64,000 bases of DNA. It comes from JANWHV01 sp035534995. Lineage in GTDB: Bacteria > Chloroflexota > UBA5177 > JANWHV01. The stretch is taken from NCBI GenBank assembly GCA_035534995.1, contig DATLQX010000150.1, positions 1 to 64,000 of the forward strand, given 5' to 3'. The notes under the pieces are model-generated. The model was not told the DNA's origin and did not search any database. It worked only from the letters and a program-made list of their open reading frames with translations. Numbering within the stretch: the first letter of the stretch is position 1; each line of letters opens with the position of its first letter. Below, in pieces: positions 41,474 through 50,233 of the stretch. The position numbers and the translations under genes were made by a program.

Positions 41474-42540
41474 AGGGCCCGGACCTCCCGCACGATAGTC
41501 TCCAGATCCTGTTCGCTAAGTTGAGGGTGTACGGGGAGACATAGCACCTCGCGCGCCGCCCGCTCCGACTCAAGCAGAGAATCCTGGAACCCACGCTCAA
41601 GGTACAGGGGCTGTTGGTGGACAGGGATAGGATAGTGGACGGCGGTTCCAACTCCCCGTTCGCGGAGAGCCGCCGCCACCGCGTCACGCCGGCCGTCCGG
41701 GACGCGGATTGTGTATTGATGATACACGTGCGTGTACCCCGGCGCGACATACGGCGTCTCCACCGCCCCTTTCAGCCCTTGGTCGAGGAAGCGGGCATTA
41801 GCCTGCCGTTTCCGGGTGAACTCCTCCAGGCGATGCAATTGCGCCAGGCCAATCGCGGCATGGATGTCGGTCATCCTCAGATTGTAGCCAAGAATCTCAT
41901 GCCGGTACCGCTCGCTCTGGCCATGGTTGCGTAACCGCCGTACCCGTTCCGCCAGTTCGGGATCGGCGGTGGTCAACATGCCGCCTTCCACCGAGGTAAT
42001 GTTCTTGGTCGGATAAAGGGAAAAGTTCCCGGTGCCAAAGGTTCCTACCGGTTGCCCATGAACGCTCGCCCCGTGGGCCTGCGCCGCGTCCTCCGAGACA
42101 TACAGATGATGCCGCACCGCGAGTTCCATCAGGGCCGGCATATCGGCGGGATAACCGTACAGGTGGACCGGCATGATCGCCTTGGTCCGGTCGGAGATCT
42201 TCCGCGCGACCTCCGCCGGGTTCAGATTAAAGGTCTTGGGATCGATATCCGCGAAGACGGGTTTCGCGCCTACGTAAAGTATCGAATTGGCCGAGGCGAT
42301 AAAGGTGAAAGGCGAGGTAATCACCTCGTCTCCTGGCCCCAGGCCGAGGCCCAGGAGATTGAGGTGTAGCGACGCGGTGCCGGACGATGAGGCGACCGCG
42401 TATTTGGCGCCAATCGCGGTCGCGAATTGCTCCTCGAACGCCGCCACCCGAGCGCCCTGGGCGATTTGGCCGGAACGCAGCACCGCAAGAACGGCTGTTT
42501 CCTCGTCCACGCCAAAGGTGGGTTTGACCACCTGAATCAT
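41467..42540 (-). CDS. DegT/DnrJ/EryC1/StrS aminotransferase (WbpE-like)
   Basis: A 357-aa PLP-dependent sugar aminotransferase. The cofactor lysine is Lys179 in SLYPTKNITSVEGG, with Asp151 in SEDAAQAHGA for the pyridine nitrogen. The N-terminal substrate loop is LRSGQIAQGARVAAFE. In context it would aminate C3 of the UDP-3-keto-GlcNAcA made by the preceding enzyme, using glutamate. Length is typical. It overlaps the oxidoreductase gene by 7 nt. Confidence 0.9.
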   Translation of the reverse strand: MIQVVKPTFGVDEETAVLAVLRSGQIAQGARVAAFEEQFATAIGAKYAVASSSGTASLHLNLLGLGLGPGDEVITSPFTFIASANSILYVGAKPVFADIDPKTFNLNPAEVARKISDRTKAIMPVHLYGYPADMPALMELAVRHHLYVSEDAAQAHGASVHGQPVGTFGTGNFSLYPTKNITSVEGGMLTTADPELAERVRRLRNHGQSERYRHEILGYNLRMTDIHAAIGLAQLHRLEEFTRKRQANARFLDQGLKGAVETPYVAPGYTHVYHQYTIRVPDGRRDAVAAALRERGVGTAVHYPIPVHQQPLYLERGFQDSLLESERAAREVLCLPVHPQLSEQDLETIVREVRALC

Positions 42541-42631
42541 CTATGTATCCTTTCCCACGGCAGGCCGAGGAATCAAGGCGACTACCCGCGGCCACGCCAT
42601 ACCGTGCGCGGCCCCTAATGGCAGTTACGCC

Positions 42632-43231
42632 CTACTCAATTGGAAGTTCTGTTTCGCGACCACAGCGGGCACAGGCCCCTACCTGGCCGGCGATGGGCAG
42701 TCCGGAGCCCACGAAGGTTAACTTTCCGCCGCAGGCACAGACGTAGCCGGCAAGCCTCGCAGGATTCCCGATCACCAGGCCGTACGCGGGCACCGAACGG
42801 GTGACCACGGCTCCAGCGCCCACGAGGGCGAAACGCCCGATCGTCACCCCCGGCAAAATTATCGCGCCGGCACCAATCGCGCACCCATACTGAAGAAGAA
42901 TTGGCCCCACTTGCCAATCATCGGCCGTCTTCAGTGTCCCCTCCGGGGTAATGGCCCTGGGCAACCGGTCATTCGTGATGCAGCAATGAGGACCGAGGAA
43001 CACCCCATCCTCGAGCGTGGCGCCATGGAACACGCTGACATTGTTTTGAATCTTGCATCGGTTCCCAATACGCACGTCGAAATCGACGTAGACGTTCTTG
43101 CCAAGGATACATTCGGCCCCGATGCGCGTGTCCTCCCGCACCTGGACCCCTTGCCAGATACGAGTTAGGGCGCCAATGGTAGCTTTTGGCGATACGTCGG
43201 CGGTTGGATGAATCTGGACCGTTTCGTTCAC
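42632..43231 (-). CDS. Left-handed beta-helix N-acetyltransferase (WbpD-like) with zinc-ribbon tail
   Basis: A 199-aa hexapeptide-repeat acyltransferase. Imperfect hexads run through residues ~10-155 (for example IGAECILGKNVYVDFDVRIG and CAIGAGAIILPGVTIG). A C-terminal tail has two Cys pairs, YVCACGG and CARCGRE, likely a zinc ribbon. It would acetylate the 3-amino group to give UDP-2,3-diacetamido-2,3-dideoxyglucuronate. The start is GTG 43231. There is no Shine-Dalgarno, and a TATAAT 6 nt upstream suggests a leaderless transcript. Confidence 0.86.
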   Translation of the reverse strand: MNETVQIHPTADVSPKATIGALTRIWQGVQVREDTRIGAECILGKNVYVDFDVRIGNRCKIQNNVSVFHGATLEDGVFLGPHCCITNDRLPRAITPEGTLKTADDWQVGPILLQYGCAIGAGAIILPGVTIGRFALVGAGAVVTRSVPAYGLVIGNPARLAGYVCACGGKLTFVGSGLPIAGQVGACARCGRETELPIE

Positions 43232-43237
43232 GTAGGG

Positions 43238-43243
43238 ATTATA
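43238..43243 (-). promoter_or_regulatory. TATAAT placed for leaderless transcription
   Basis: On the minus strand TATAAT ends 6 nt before the GTG at 43231, so transcription would begin at or next to the start codon. No good -35 is visible at 16-18 bp. Confidence 0.35.
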
Positions 43244-43249
43244 GCATCG

Positions 43250-44473
43250 TCAATCCGATTTCGATCCTGATCGAATCAGACGCAGCACGTCGCCCACTAC
43301 GCGATCGGCGTCATGGTGGGCCTCCACGAACTCCCGCGCGGCCTGGCCAAGGCGGTCCCGGAGGGCGGCGTCGGCTATCGCCTGCCTCAGATTCTCGACC
43401 ACGGTAGCGGGATTGGTGCTGAGCACCGGAACATTGGCAACCCCATGAGCGCGTTCAAGGTCGGAACTGATATAGGTCAAAACACACTTACCCAGGGCCA
43501 TGGCCTCTAGGGTGAGAAGTCCGTACCAACCGGCCATCAGTTGATCGACCACGATATCACAGCGTTCGAGCTCCTCGCGAATCTCCGTGTGAGGCCGGTT
43601 GTGTAAGACCACGAAATCGAACTCGACCCCTTCGTCGCGCAGTTGCGCGATCGCCCAGTTGACGTACTTCGTCCCCTTGATCCCAGTGTGGCTGGGCGCG
43701 TGTACCACCCTGGGACGCGGATTATCCGCCCGAACCGGCGTCCATTGGCGGATATCGAGCGGGAACCAGAAATACGCATACTCCGACAGATATTGCGCGT
43801 ACTCCGGCTGGGCTAGAACCAGATCCGCGTAGCGGGCGGCTTTGCGGGCGCGTGCCTGCTTCTCCGCGGCCACGCAGCGCTCCGTGCAGTCGGTGCAGGT
43901 GGCGAACGGACGTCCGAGGGGAAGTACGGCGTCCCTAGCCCGGATATCACAGCCGAGAAAAACCATCACCACCGTCCTCCGCAGGAATCGTAGCAGCGGC
44001 AAGTCGCGATTTTGCAGGTCCATGGAGCCGCCGAAGACGAAAATGAAGGTGTCATGGGTCAGAATGGTCCGCAAAACCAAAAGGATGCCGAGCAGTGTGT
44101 GCTCGCGTCGAGATGCGCTGGCGAGCCCGACATACTCCACGCGCCGGGGGAAGAGAACCGCCTTGTACGGTCGGAGTCGTCGCCGGACCCTCGCCAGGAA
44201 GGAGGACGAAGGGCCGGCGCCGTCTTGCCCGGAATCGTAGAATGGATGCGTTTCCCATGAAATCATGGTCGAGGCGATGTTCCGCCGCGCCAGAGCATCT
44301 TGCAGGGCTGGGTTCAGGGTGCCAATCTGGAACATCCCGATCAGGACGCGGCGCGGGCGGCGGCGGGATAGCGCCCGCCTCGTTATCGCCCGAAGCCGGC
44401 GCCCAAGCGGGTCGGCCCAGCGCAAGGGTTCAACTTGTTTCATCACGAAGTCCGCCGTGCTCCTGTGTCGCAT
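43250..44473 (-). CDS. Glycosyltransferase (GT-B, family 4-like)
   Basis: A 407-aa protein that looks like a GT-B glycosyltransferase. The C-terminal half has HAPSHTGIKGTKYVNWAI, ELERCDIVVDQLMAGWYGLL and TLEAMALGKCVLTY, matching the nucleotide-sugar-binding EX-type region. The N-terminal half has FVFGGSMDL and a cysteine cluster CTDCTERC (about residue 205) which is unusual for the family. Donor and acceptor are unknown. It is adjacent to the WbpD-like gene and divergent from the epimerase at 44776. Start ATG 44473. Confidence 0.75.
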   Translation of the reverse strand: MRHRSTADFVMKQVEPLRWADPLGRRLRAITRRALSRRRPRRVLIGMFQIGTLNPALQDALARRNIASTMISWETHPFYDSGQDGAGPSSSFLARVRRRLRPYKAVLFPRRVEYVGLASASRREHTLLGILLVLRTILTHDTFIFVFGGSMDLQNRDLPLLRFLRRTVVMVFLGCDIRARDAVLPLGRPFATCTDCTERCVAAEKQARARKAARYADLVLAQPEYAQYLSEYAYFWFPLDIRQWTPVRADNPRPRVVHAPSHTGIKGTKYVNWAIAQLRDEGVEFDFVVLHNRPHTEIREELERCDIVVDQLMAGWYGLLTLEAMALGKCVLTYISSDLERAHGVANVPVLSTNPATVVENLRQAIADAALRDRLGQAAREFVEAHHDADRVVGDVLRLIRSGSKSD

Positions 44474-44775
44474 TTTACTTCAACCGCCATGGAATGTCCG
44501 CCGTGTGCGTAACCGTCTGCCCCTACACCATACCAGCTCCAACTGTGTGGCCTATAAACACCAGCATGGTCGGATTTGAGTGTACCGGTGCCGCCTGGTA
44601 AGGATTACCGGCCGGACAGATGGGCCCGTGGGAGAAGTGCTCTCGTCCTCGCGCACGGCGCGCACGCGGCGGCCAATTCCGTCTTTCCCCAGCGCGCGGG
44701 CGCGGCTACAATGGGGTCTGGGTCGAATCGAGGACCTGCTGGCGACCCAGATATGCCTATGATGGGAACGAATAC
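44474..44775. other. Divergent intergenic region
   Basis: No gene was found in the 302 nt between the reverse glycosyltransferase and the forward epimerase. A TACAAT at about 44708 could be a -10 for the forward genes, with only a weak -35 upstream. Confidence 0.4.
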
Positions 44776-45753
44776 GTGACAGTCCAGTCCTCTCGCAAGA
44801 TTCTGATCACGGGCGGGGCCGGCTTTATTGGCTCGGCCCTGATCGCCCGCCTGATTGAACGTTACCAGATAGTCGTCTTTGATACGCTGCAACGGAATGC
44901 CCTGGCGAAATCCGGACTGGCCGATCATCCCCATGTGCGAACCGTGCAAGGGGATGTCCTGGACCTGCCCGCGCTGGAGAGCGCGATGCGCGAGTGCTCC
45001 GCCGTCCTGCACCTCGCGGCGGTCGCGGGCGTCGACACCGTTATCCGCCAGCCTGTTCGTACCATGACCACTAATCTGGTCGGCACCCTCAATGTGCTGT
45101 CCGCTGCCCAGCGCCACGGTGGTATCGATCGCCTGGTCGCCTTTTCCACCAGTGAGGTCTTCGGCACGCATGCTTACAAGGTTGATGAGTTGCACGCTAC
45201 CTCGCAAGGGAGGGTTGGCGAGGCTCGGTGGACCTACGCGGTGAGTAAACTTGCGGGCGAGCACATGGCGCATGCCTATTTTGATGAATACAGTTTGCCT
45301 ATCGTGGTCGTGCGCCCTTTCAACATCTATGGTCCAGGCCAGATCGGCGAAGGCGCGATCCATCACTTCACCGTCCGCGCCCTGCGAGGGGAGGATCTGG
45401 TCGTCCATGGGGACGGCTCGCAAATTCGTGCCTGGTGCTACATCGACGATCTCGTGGATGGCACCCTCATGTGCCTGGAAGCGCCGAACGCGATAGGAAA
45501 TACCTTTAACATTGGCAATCCTCGTTCAACCGTCACCATCTACGATCTGGCCGAACGAATTATCCGCCTCGCCAACTCGCCGTCTCGGATTTCCTTCAAG
45601 CCGATCACCTATGCCGACATTGAACTACGGATCCCCGATGTCTCCAAGATGGAGAACATGCTGGGCTATCGTGCCCAGATAAATCTGGATGACGGGCTTT
45701 CCCGAACCCTTGCCTGGTACCGCCGACAGCAACTTGACGCGGCGGGCGTTTAG
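44776..45753 (+). CDS. NAD-dependent nucleotide-sugar epimerase/dehydratase
   Basis: A 325-aa extended short-chain dehydrogenase. The motifs are ILITGGAGFIGSALI, HLAAVAGVDTVI, FSTSEVFGTHAYKVD and YAVSK for the catalytic Tyr-Lys. RPFNIYGPGQIGEGAI follows. It resembles 4-epimerase and 4,6-dehydratase relatives. With the acyltransferase and aminotransferase that follow, it may build an N-acylated amino sugar. The GTG start at 44776 follows GATGGGA; the frame extends upstream to 44620 without a recognisable motif. Confidence 0.85.
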   Translation: MTVQSSRKILITGGAGFIGSALIARLIERYQIVVFDTLQRNALAKSGLADHPHVRTVQGDVLDLPALESAMRECSAVLHLAAVAGVDTVIRQPVRTMTTNLVGTLNVLSAAQRHGGIDRLVAFSTSEVFGTHAYKVDELHATSQGRVGEARWTYAVSKLAGEHMAHAYFDEYSLPIVVVRPFNIYGPGQIGEGAIHHFTVRALRGEDLVVHGDGSQIRAWCYIDDLVDGTLMCLEAPNAIGNTFNIGNPRSTVTIYDLAERIIRLANSPSRISFKPITYADIELRIPDVSKMENMLGYRAQINLDDGLSRTLAWYRRQQLDAAGV

Positions 45754-45757
45754 GCGG

Positions 45758-46297
45758 ATGCCAAGCCACGGGTCGGGGGCGTTCACCCTGGATCAGTTTC
45801 GCCGGCTCGGCCACAACGTGGTTTTCGAGCCTGGGGTGCTGGTCTTTCATCCAGAGAACATCGAGATTGGGGATAACGTGTATGTTGGACACAACACGAT
45901 TCTCAAGGGCTACTTTAAGAACTCAATGGTGATCGGTGCCGGTACCTGGATTGGCCAGCAATGCTTCCTTCATAGCGCGGGCGGCATCACCATCGGCGCC
46001 AATGCCGGGATCGGCCCAGCGGTGAGGATCATTACCTCTTCCCACGCGGACGAGGGCCGAGCGGTGCCGGTTCTCCACAGTGCCGTCGAATTTGCCCCAG
46101 TCACGATCGAGGATGATTCCGATCTTGGAGTGGGTTCCATCGTGCTCCCCGGGATCCGGGTCGGACGCGGAGCGATCGTGGGAGCCGGCGCGGTGGTCAC
46201 CCGGTCCGTGCCCGCGTACGCGATTGTGGCGGGGACGCCCGCCCGGATACTGCGTTATCGGCCCGGCTCGGAGGATGGAGGACATAATGGCGATTAG
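45758..46297 (+). CDS. Hexapeptide-repeat acyltransferase
   Basis: A 179-aa left-handed beta-helix acyltransferase. Hexads such as IEIGDNVYVGHNTIL and LGVGSIVLPGIRVGRGAIVG run through the protein, with the conserved ending VPAYAIVAGTPARIL. A catalytic-type His is in TSSHADEG. It probably acetylates an amino or hydroxyl group of a sugar nucleotide or glycan. ATG 45758 is 4 nt after the epimerase stop, and the stop overlaps the start of the aminotransferase gene. Confidence 0.85.
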   Translation: MPSHGSGAFTLDQFRRLGHNVVFEPGVLVFHPENIEIGDNVYVGHNTILKGYFKNSMVIGAGTWIGQQCFLHSAGGITIGANAGIGPAVRIITSSHADEGRAVPVLHSAVEFAPVTIEDDSDLGVGSIVLPGIRVGRGAIVGAGAVVTRSVPAYAIVAGTPARILRYRPGSEDGGHNGD

Positions 46298-47408
46298 GCT
46301 GACCAAGCCGTATACCGATGAGGACGAGTTGCGCGAAATCGCGGGTGTGCTCGCATCGGGCCATCTCACCCAGGGTCCGAAAGTGGCGGAGTTCGAGGAC
46401 GGCGTGGCCCAGGTCGTAGGCTGCAAGCACGCGATCGCGGTCAGTTCCGCCACCGCCGCCTTACATCTGGCCATGTGCGCGCTGGATATTGGACCAGGGG
46501 ACCAGGTGGTAGTCGCGGACTTCACCTACCCCGCCACCGGCAACGTGGTCGCCCTCCGGGGCGCCATGCCGGTCCTGGCCGACATAGACCTGGAGCACTT
46601 CGGGATGGATCCGTCATCTCTCGAACCTCTCTTGAACGATCGTACTCGGGCCGTGATCGTGGTCCATCCTTTCGGGCTGGCCGCACCCATGACCGAGATT
46701 GTCGCGCTGTGCGGCGCTCGGGGTATCCCCATGATCGAGGATGCCGCCTGCGCCATCGGCGCCACCTATCTCGGCAGCCAGGTAGGCACGTTTGGGGCCA
46801 TGGGGTGCTTTAGCTTCCACCCCAGAAAGGGGATTACCACCGGCGAGGGCGGCATGATTACCACCAACGACGACCACCTTGCCGAGCGGGTCCGCCGATT
46901 GCGGAATCATGGCGCCGAGAAGTTGGACGGCTCTCTCGCCTTCGTGGAGGCCGGCTATAACTACCGGATGAGCGACATTCTCGCCGCCGTGGGCGTGGCG
47001 CAGCTCCGCAAGCTCAACCATATCGTGGCGGCCCGCCGAGCCGTAGCCCACCGCTATACCGCCGCTCTGGCCGATGTCCCAGGGCTCCGGTGCCCAGTCG
47101 AACCTAAGGGTGCGTTCCATACGTACCAATCGTATGTGCTCCTCTTGGATTCGGAATCCAATCGTGACTGGTTTCTCTCTGATCTCCGCTCTCGCGGGAT
47201 CGAGTGCACAATTGGCACCTATGCGCTTCACGCGCAGCCCTTTTTCAGCCAGTCCTTTGGCTATACTCCCGGCCAATTGCCTCGGTCATGGCGGGCCTAT
47301 ACGAAGGCCGTCACCTTACCGCTCTTCGTGGGCATGACCGACGAAGAGATGGGCACGGTGATCGGCGCGGTCAAGGAAGCTGCCCACCCCTTACCGGCCC
47401 GCGGCTAG
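46287..47408 (+). CDS. DegT/DnrJ/EryC1/StrS sugar aminotransferase
   Basis: A 373-aa PLP enzyme of the sugar aminotransferase family, the second in this locus. PLP lysine is Lys181 in SFHPRKGITTGEGG, with EDAACAIGA providing the Asp. Its start at 46287 follows GGAGG and overlaps the acyltransferase by 11 nt. The three genes 44776-47408 form a small operon likely making a distinct amino sugar. The 3' end overlaps the convergent glycosyltransferase gene by 18 nt. Confidence 0.9.
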   Translation: MAIRLTKPYTDEDELREIAGVLASGHLTQGPKVAEFEDGVAQVVGCKHAIAVSSATAALHLAMCALDIGPGDQVVVADFTYPATGNVVALRGAMPVLADIDLEHFGMDPSSLEPLLNDRTRAVIVVHPFGLAAPMTEIVALCGARGIPMIEDAACAIGATYLGSQVGTFGAMGCFSFHPRKGITTGEGGMITTNDDHLAERVRRLRNHGAEKLDGSLAFVEAGYNYRMSDILAAVGVAQLRKLNHIVAARRAVAHRYTAALADVPGLRCPVEPKGAFHTYQSYVLLLDSESNRDWFLSDLRSRGIECTIGTYALHAQPFFSQSFGYTPGQLPRSWRAYTKAVTLPLFVGMTDEEMGTVIGAVKEAAHPLPARG

Positions 47409-48233
47409 CTTGAGCTGCGTCGCCACGCGCATGAGCCCGCCGGCAACAGGGCCATAGTGCCGAGTGTAAAAGCGCGCCAAGCCGTGGTAGTAGCGTCTCC
47501 GCCGCGCCCGATCCGCTGCAGTCGGCCGGTTGAAGTGTTCAACCGCCGCGCCTGGAACGAAGGCGACTCCCCAGCCGCGAGCCCGGAGTCTTCGGCAGAG
47601 GTCGTTGTCCTCGAAATACATGAAGATTGTTTCATCCAACAAGCCAATGCTCTGTAGCGAGGCGGCACGAATCATCAGGCAGGTGCCTGCGACCCAGTCC
47701 GCGGGCCGTGGCTGCTTGCCTGCCCAGTCGTGCAGTTCACGTCCGCGCCGGTGGGCAATCGCCCGGCGCAAGAGGTAAATCGGCGAGGGATCGCGGCCAT
47801 AGGAGAATGCTTGTGCTGTCCCATCAGGCGTGACTAACCGGGGACCGCATGCCCCAACTCGGGGATAGGCGCGCAGGTGATCACGAAGGATTGCGAGTGT
47901 ATCGGAGCGCACCACGGCATCGGCATTCAACAAACAGATTGTCTCGGCGGCCAGCGACCACAGACCCAGGTTATTCCCGGCGGCGAAGCCGATGTTCCCG
48001 CCCGCCCGCAAAAACACGGCTCGGCCGGGATCGGAGTCAGCGTATGCCTCCAGCTCCAGGTCACTGCCGTCCGTTGAGGCGTTGTCCACCACCACGAGCC
48101 CCACCCTTACCCCCGCGGAACGCAGGACCGCCTCGGCGGCGGCACGGGCCAGATCCCCTCCGTTGAAATTCAACATAACCACGCAGACATCGAACTCCAT
48201 CTGGGTGTCCGCGGCTCCCGCGTGCCTATCCAT
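47391..48233 (-). CDS. Glycosyltransferase family 2
   Basis: A 280-aa GT-A glycosyltransferase. The N-terminus has VVMLNFNGGDLARAA, the nucleotide site VVDNASTDGSDLE, a DxD-like LLNADAVV and the catalytic-base region MYFEDNDLCRRL, as in rhamnosyltransferase-like GT2 proteins. No membrane anchor is seen. ATG 48233 has AGGAG 5 nt upstream, and lies 8 nt after asnB; the frame opens further upstream inside asnB but without family features. It is the last gene of the long reverse operon. Confidence 0.88.
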   Translation of the reverse strand: MDRHAGAADTQMEFDVCVVMLNFNGGDLARAAAEAVLRSAGVRVGLVVVDNASTDGSDLELEAYADSDPGRAVFLRAGGNIGFAAGNNLGLWSLAAETICLLNADAVVRSDTLAILRDHLRAYPRVGACGPRLVTPDGTAQAFSYGRDPSPIYLLRRAIAHRRGRELHDWAGKQPRPADWVAGTCLMIRAASLQSIGLLDETIFMYFEDNDLCRRLRARGWGVAFVPGAAVEHFNRPTAADRARRRRYYHGLARFYTRHYGPVAGGLMRVATQLKLAAGR

Positions 48234-48241
48234 CGCCGCTC

Positions 48242-50233
48242 CTACACTGGTGAGGCGGCCGGCGTTCCCGCCGGGTGAATGGTGGACGGCTGATCGATAA
48301 AGACCTTCAGCCAGCACGCCAGATTGACGAACCGCCAGACCAGGCTGGTGTCGCTCGCATCTCCGTTCGCGAAGGTGGTAAAGACCTCGCGGGCCGCCTC
48401 GGGCTGGACGAACTGGCTGAATGACGGCGGCGGATCGGCCAGCAGCCGCTCGCATTCTTCTCTGGCCGGACCGCGGAGCCAGGCCGCTTCGGGCGTGTTG
48501 AAACCGAGTTTATCGCGGCGAGTCCAGACCTCCTCCGGCACCCACTTCCGCGCCACGCGCCGCAGGGTGCGTTTGCTCAAGCCGTCCTCGATCCTGAACG
48601 CATTGGGACGGCGGAACACGTACTCCACCAGCCGATAGTCCAGAAACGGCACCCGTGACTCCACCCCAAAGGCCATTGAGTTGCGGTCCTCGTAGCGGAG
48701 AAGGGCAGGCAGGCTGGCCTTGGTGAATAGCCAGTGGGTGGCCGAGGGCAGGAATCCAGGTACTTCGTGCGAATAGAGCGTGGGCGGGGACCACTTGTTG
48801 GCGCGCGCCCAGTCGACCTGATCGGGCGCCATCCACGACGGAAGACCGTCCAGGGCGTGCGGCCGCCGGTGGCGAGGATTTCGTAGCCATGAATGCCGGG
48901 TCCGCAATGCCCGCGCGGTGAGGCGGGCGCCGGTGCCGAAACGGTCGCCGAAGTTCCGTTGGTAGAGATCAATCTCGCGCGCCAAATCACGGATCCGGCC
49001 ATGGGTCAGCAGATCGGCGAAAAAGGGACCAAAGTAGCCGACATATCCACACAGCAACTCGTCCGCTCCCTGGCCGTCCAGCAACACCTTTACCCCATGC
49101 GCCTGGGCCAGCCGCATCACCTCCCATTGCGCGAAGATACTGGAGGACAAAAAGGGCTCGTCCTGATGCCAAACAACACGGTCGAGTTGCCGAGCCAGAT
49201 CCTCTCCCCGGGGGTAGGTATATTGGGGCTCGACGCCGGTTTGCCGAACCACCGCCTCCATGAAACGGCGCTCGTCGATCCGCTGGTCATCGAAGCAGGC
49301 CGAGAAGGTCATCTGCCGCTCACCACCGCGTCGCCAGGTTTCTCTCACCGCCTCGGTGTCCGCCCGATCCGGAAACAGCAGGCGGTTGACCATACAGACA
49401 ATGGTCGATGAATCGATGCCGCCGCTCAGACAACTGCCAACAGTCACATCACTCCGTAAACGGAGGCGGACACTATCAAGGAGAAGGGCCTCGAATTCTT
49501 CCTCCCACTCGGTCCGCCCCGCCTTGGTGGAGCGGCCGCCTACCGGATCTTCGTTCCGCGGTAACTCCCAATATCTGCGGAGCGATCGATGCCCTGGTCC
49601 GATCGTAATGGTGTGGCCGGCGGGAAGGACTTGAATATCCTTGAAGAACGTTTCGTCGGTATGATCGACCAGCGCCACGGTCAGAAAGTCCATAACGCGC
49701 GCCTCATTGGGCTCGGTTCGCACCCAGGGTAAGGCGAGCAGGGCCTTGATCTCCGAGGCAAAGGCAAATCGACCTGCCCGCTCGACAAAGAAGAGTGGTT
49801 TCACCCCGCAACGGTCGCGGGCGCAAAACAGGCGCCCCCTATGCGCGTCCCAAATCGCGAAGGCAAACATTCCGTTGAAGCGCTCCACACAGCGCTCGCC
49901 GTACTCCTCATAGGCATGGAGAATGACCTCGGTATCGGCCATGGAGCGGAAGTGGTGACCACGAGCAACCAGGTCAGGGATCAACTCACGGTAGTTGTAG
50001 ATCTCTCCGTTGTAGGTAAGCCACATCGTGTGATCCTCGTTTGGCATCGGCCCATGCCCCGCCGGGGACAGGTCGAGAATCGACAAACGACGATGCGCCA
50101 GCCCAGCGGCCGGCGCGTGGAAGATGCCGCTATCGTCGGGCCCACGGTGGGCCAATCTCATTCCCAGCCGGTCCAGGTGGTCACGCTCGACCGGTATCCC
50201 GTCGAGCGACATGATCCCGGCAATCCCACACAC
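48242..50233 (-). CDS. asnB: Asparagine synthase, glutamine-hydrolysing (AsnB type)
   Basis: A 663-aa class II glutamine amidotransferase. The N-terminal Ntn domain starts CGIAGIM, so Cys2 becomes the nucleophile after Met removal, with AHRGPDDSG and LTYNGEIYN following. The synthase domain has the pyrophosphatase loop SGGIDSSTI. Members within polysaccharide loci often amidate uronic acid sugars rather than make free asparagine; the uronate genes nearby make this plausible. The GTG start at 50233 shares one base with the upstream stop. Confidence 0.88.
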   Translation of the reverse strand: MCGIAGIMSLDGIPVERDHLDRLGMRLAHRGPDDSGIFHAPAAGLAHRRLSILDLSPAGHGPMPNEDHTMWLTYNGEIYNYRELIPDLVARGHHFRSMADTEVILHAYEEYGERCVERFNGMFAFAIWDAHRGRLFCARDRCGVKPLFFVERAGRFAFASEIKALLALPWVRTEPNEARVMDFLTVALVDHTDETFFKDIQVLPAGHTITIGPGHRSLRRYWELPRNEDPVGGRSTKAGRTEWEEEFEALLLDSVRLRLRSDVTVGSCLSGGIDSSTIVCMVNRLLFPDRADTEAVRETWRRGGERQMTFSACFDDQRIDERRFMEAVVRQTGVEPQYTYPRGEDLARQLDRVVWHQDEPFLSSSIFAQWEVMRLAQAHGVKVLLDGQGADELLCGYVGYFGPFFADLLTHGRIRDLAREIDLYQRNFGDRFGTGARLTARALRTRHSWLRNPRHRRPHALDGLPSWMAPDQVDWARANKWSPPTLYSHEVPGFLPSATHWLFTKASLPALLRYEDRNSMAFGVESRVPFLDYRLVEYVFRRPNAFRIEDGLSKRTLRRVARKWVPEEVWTRRDKLGFNTPEAAWLRGPAREECERLLADPPPSFSQFVQPEAAREVFTTFANGDASDTSLVWRFVNLACWLKVFIDQPSTIHPAGTPAASPV

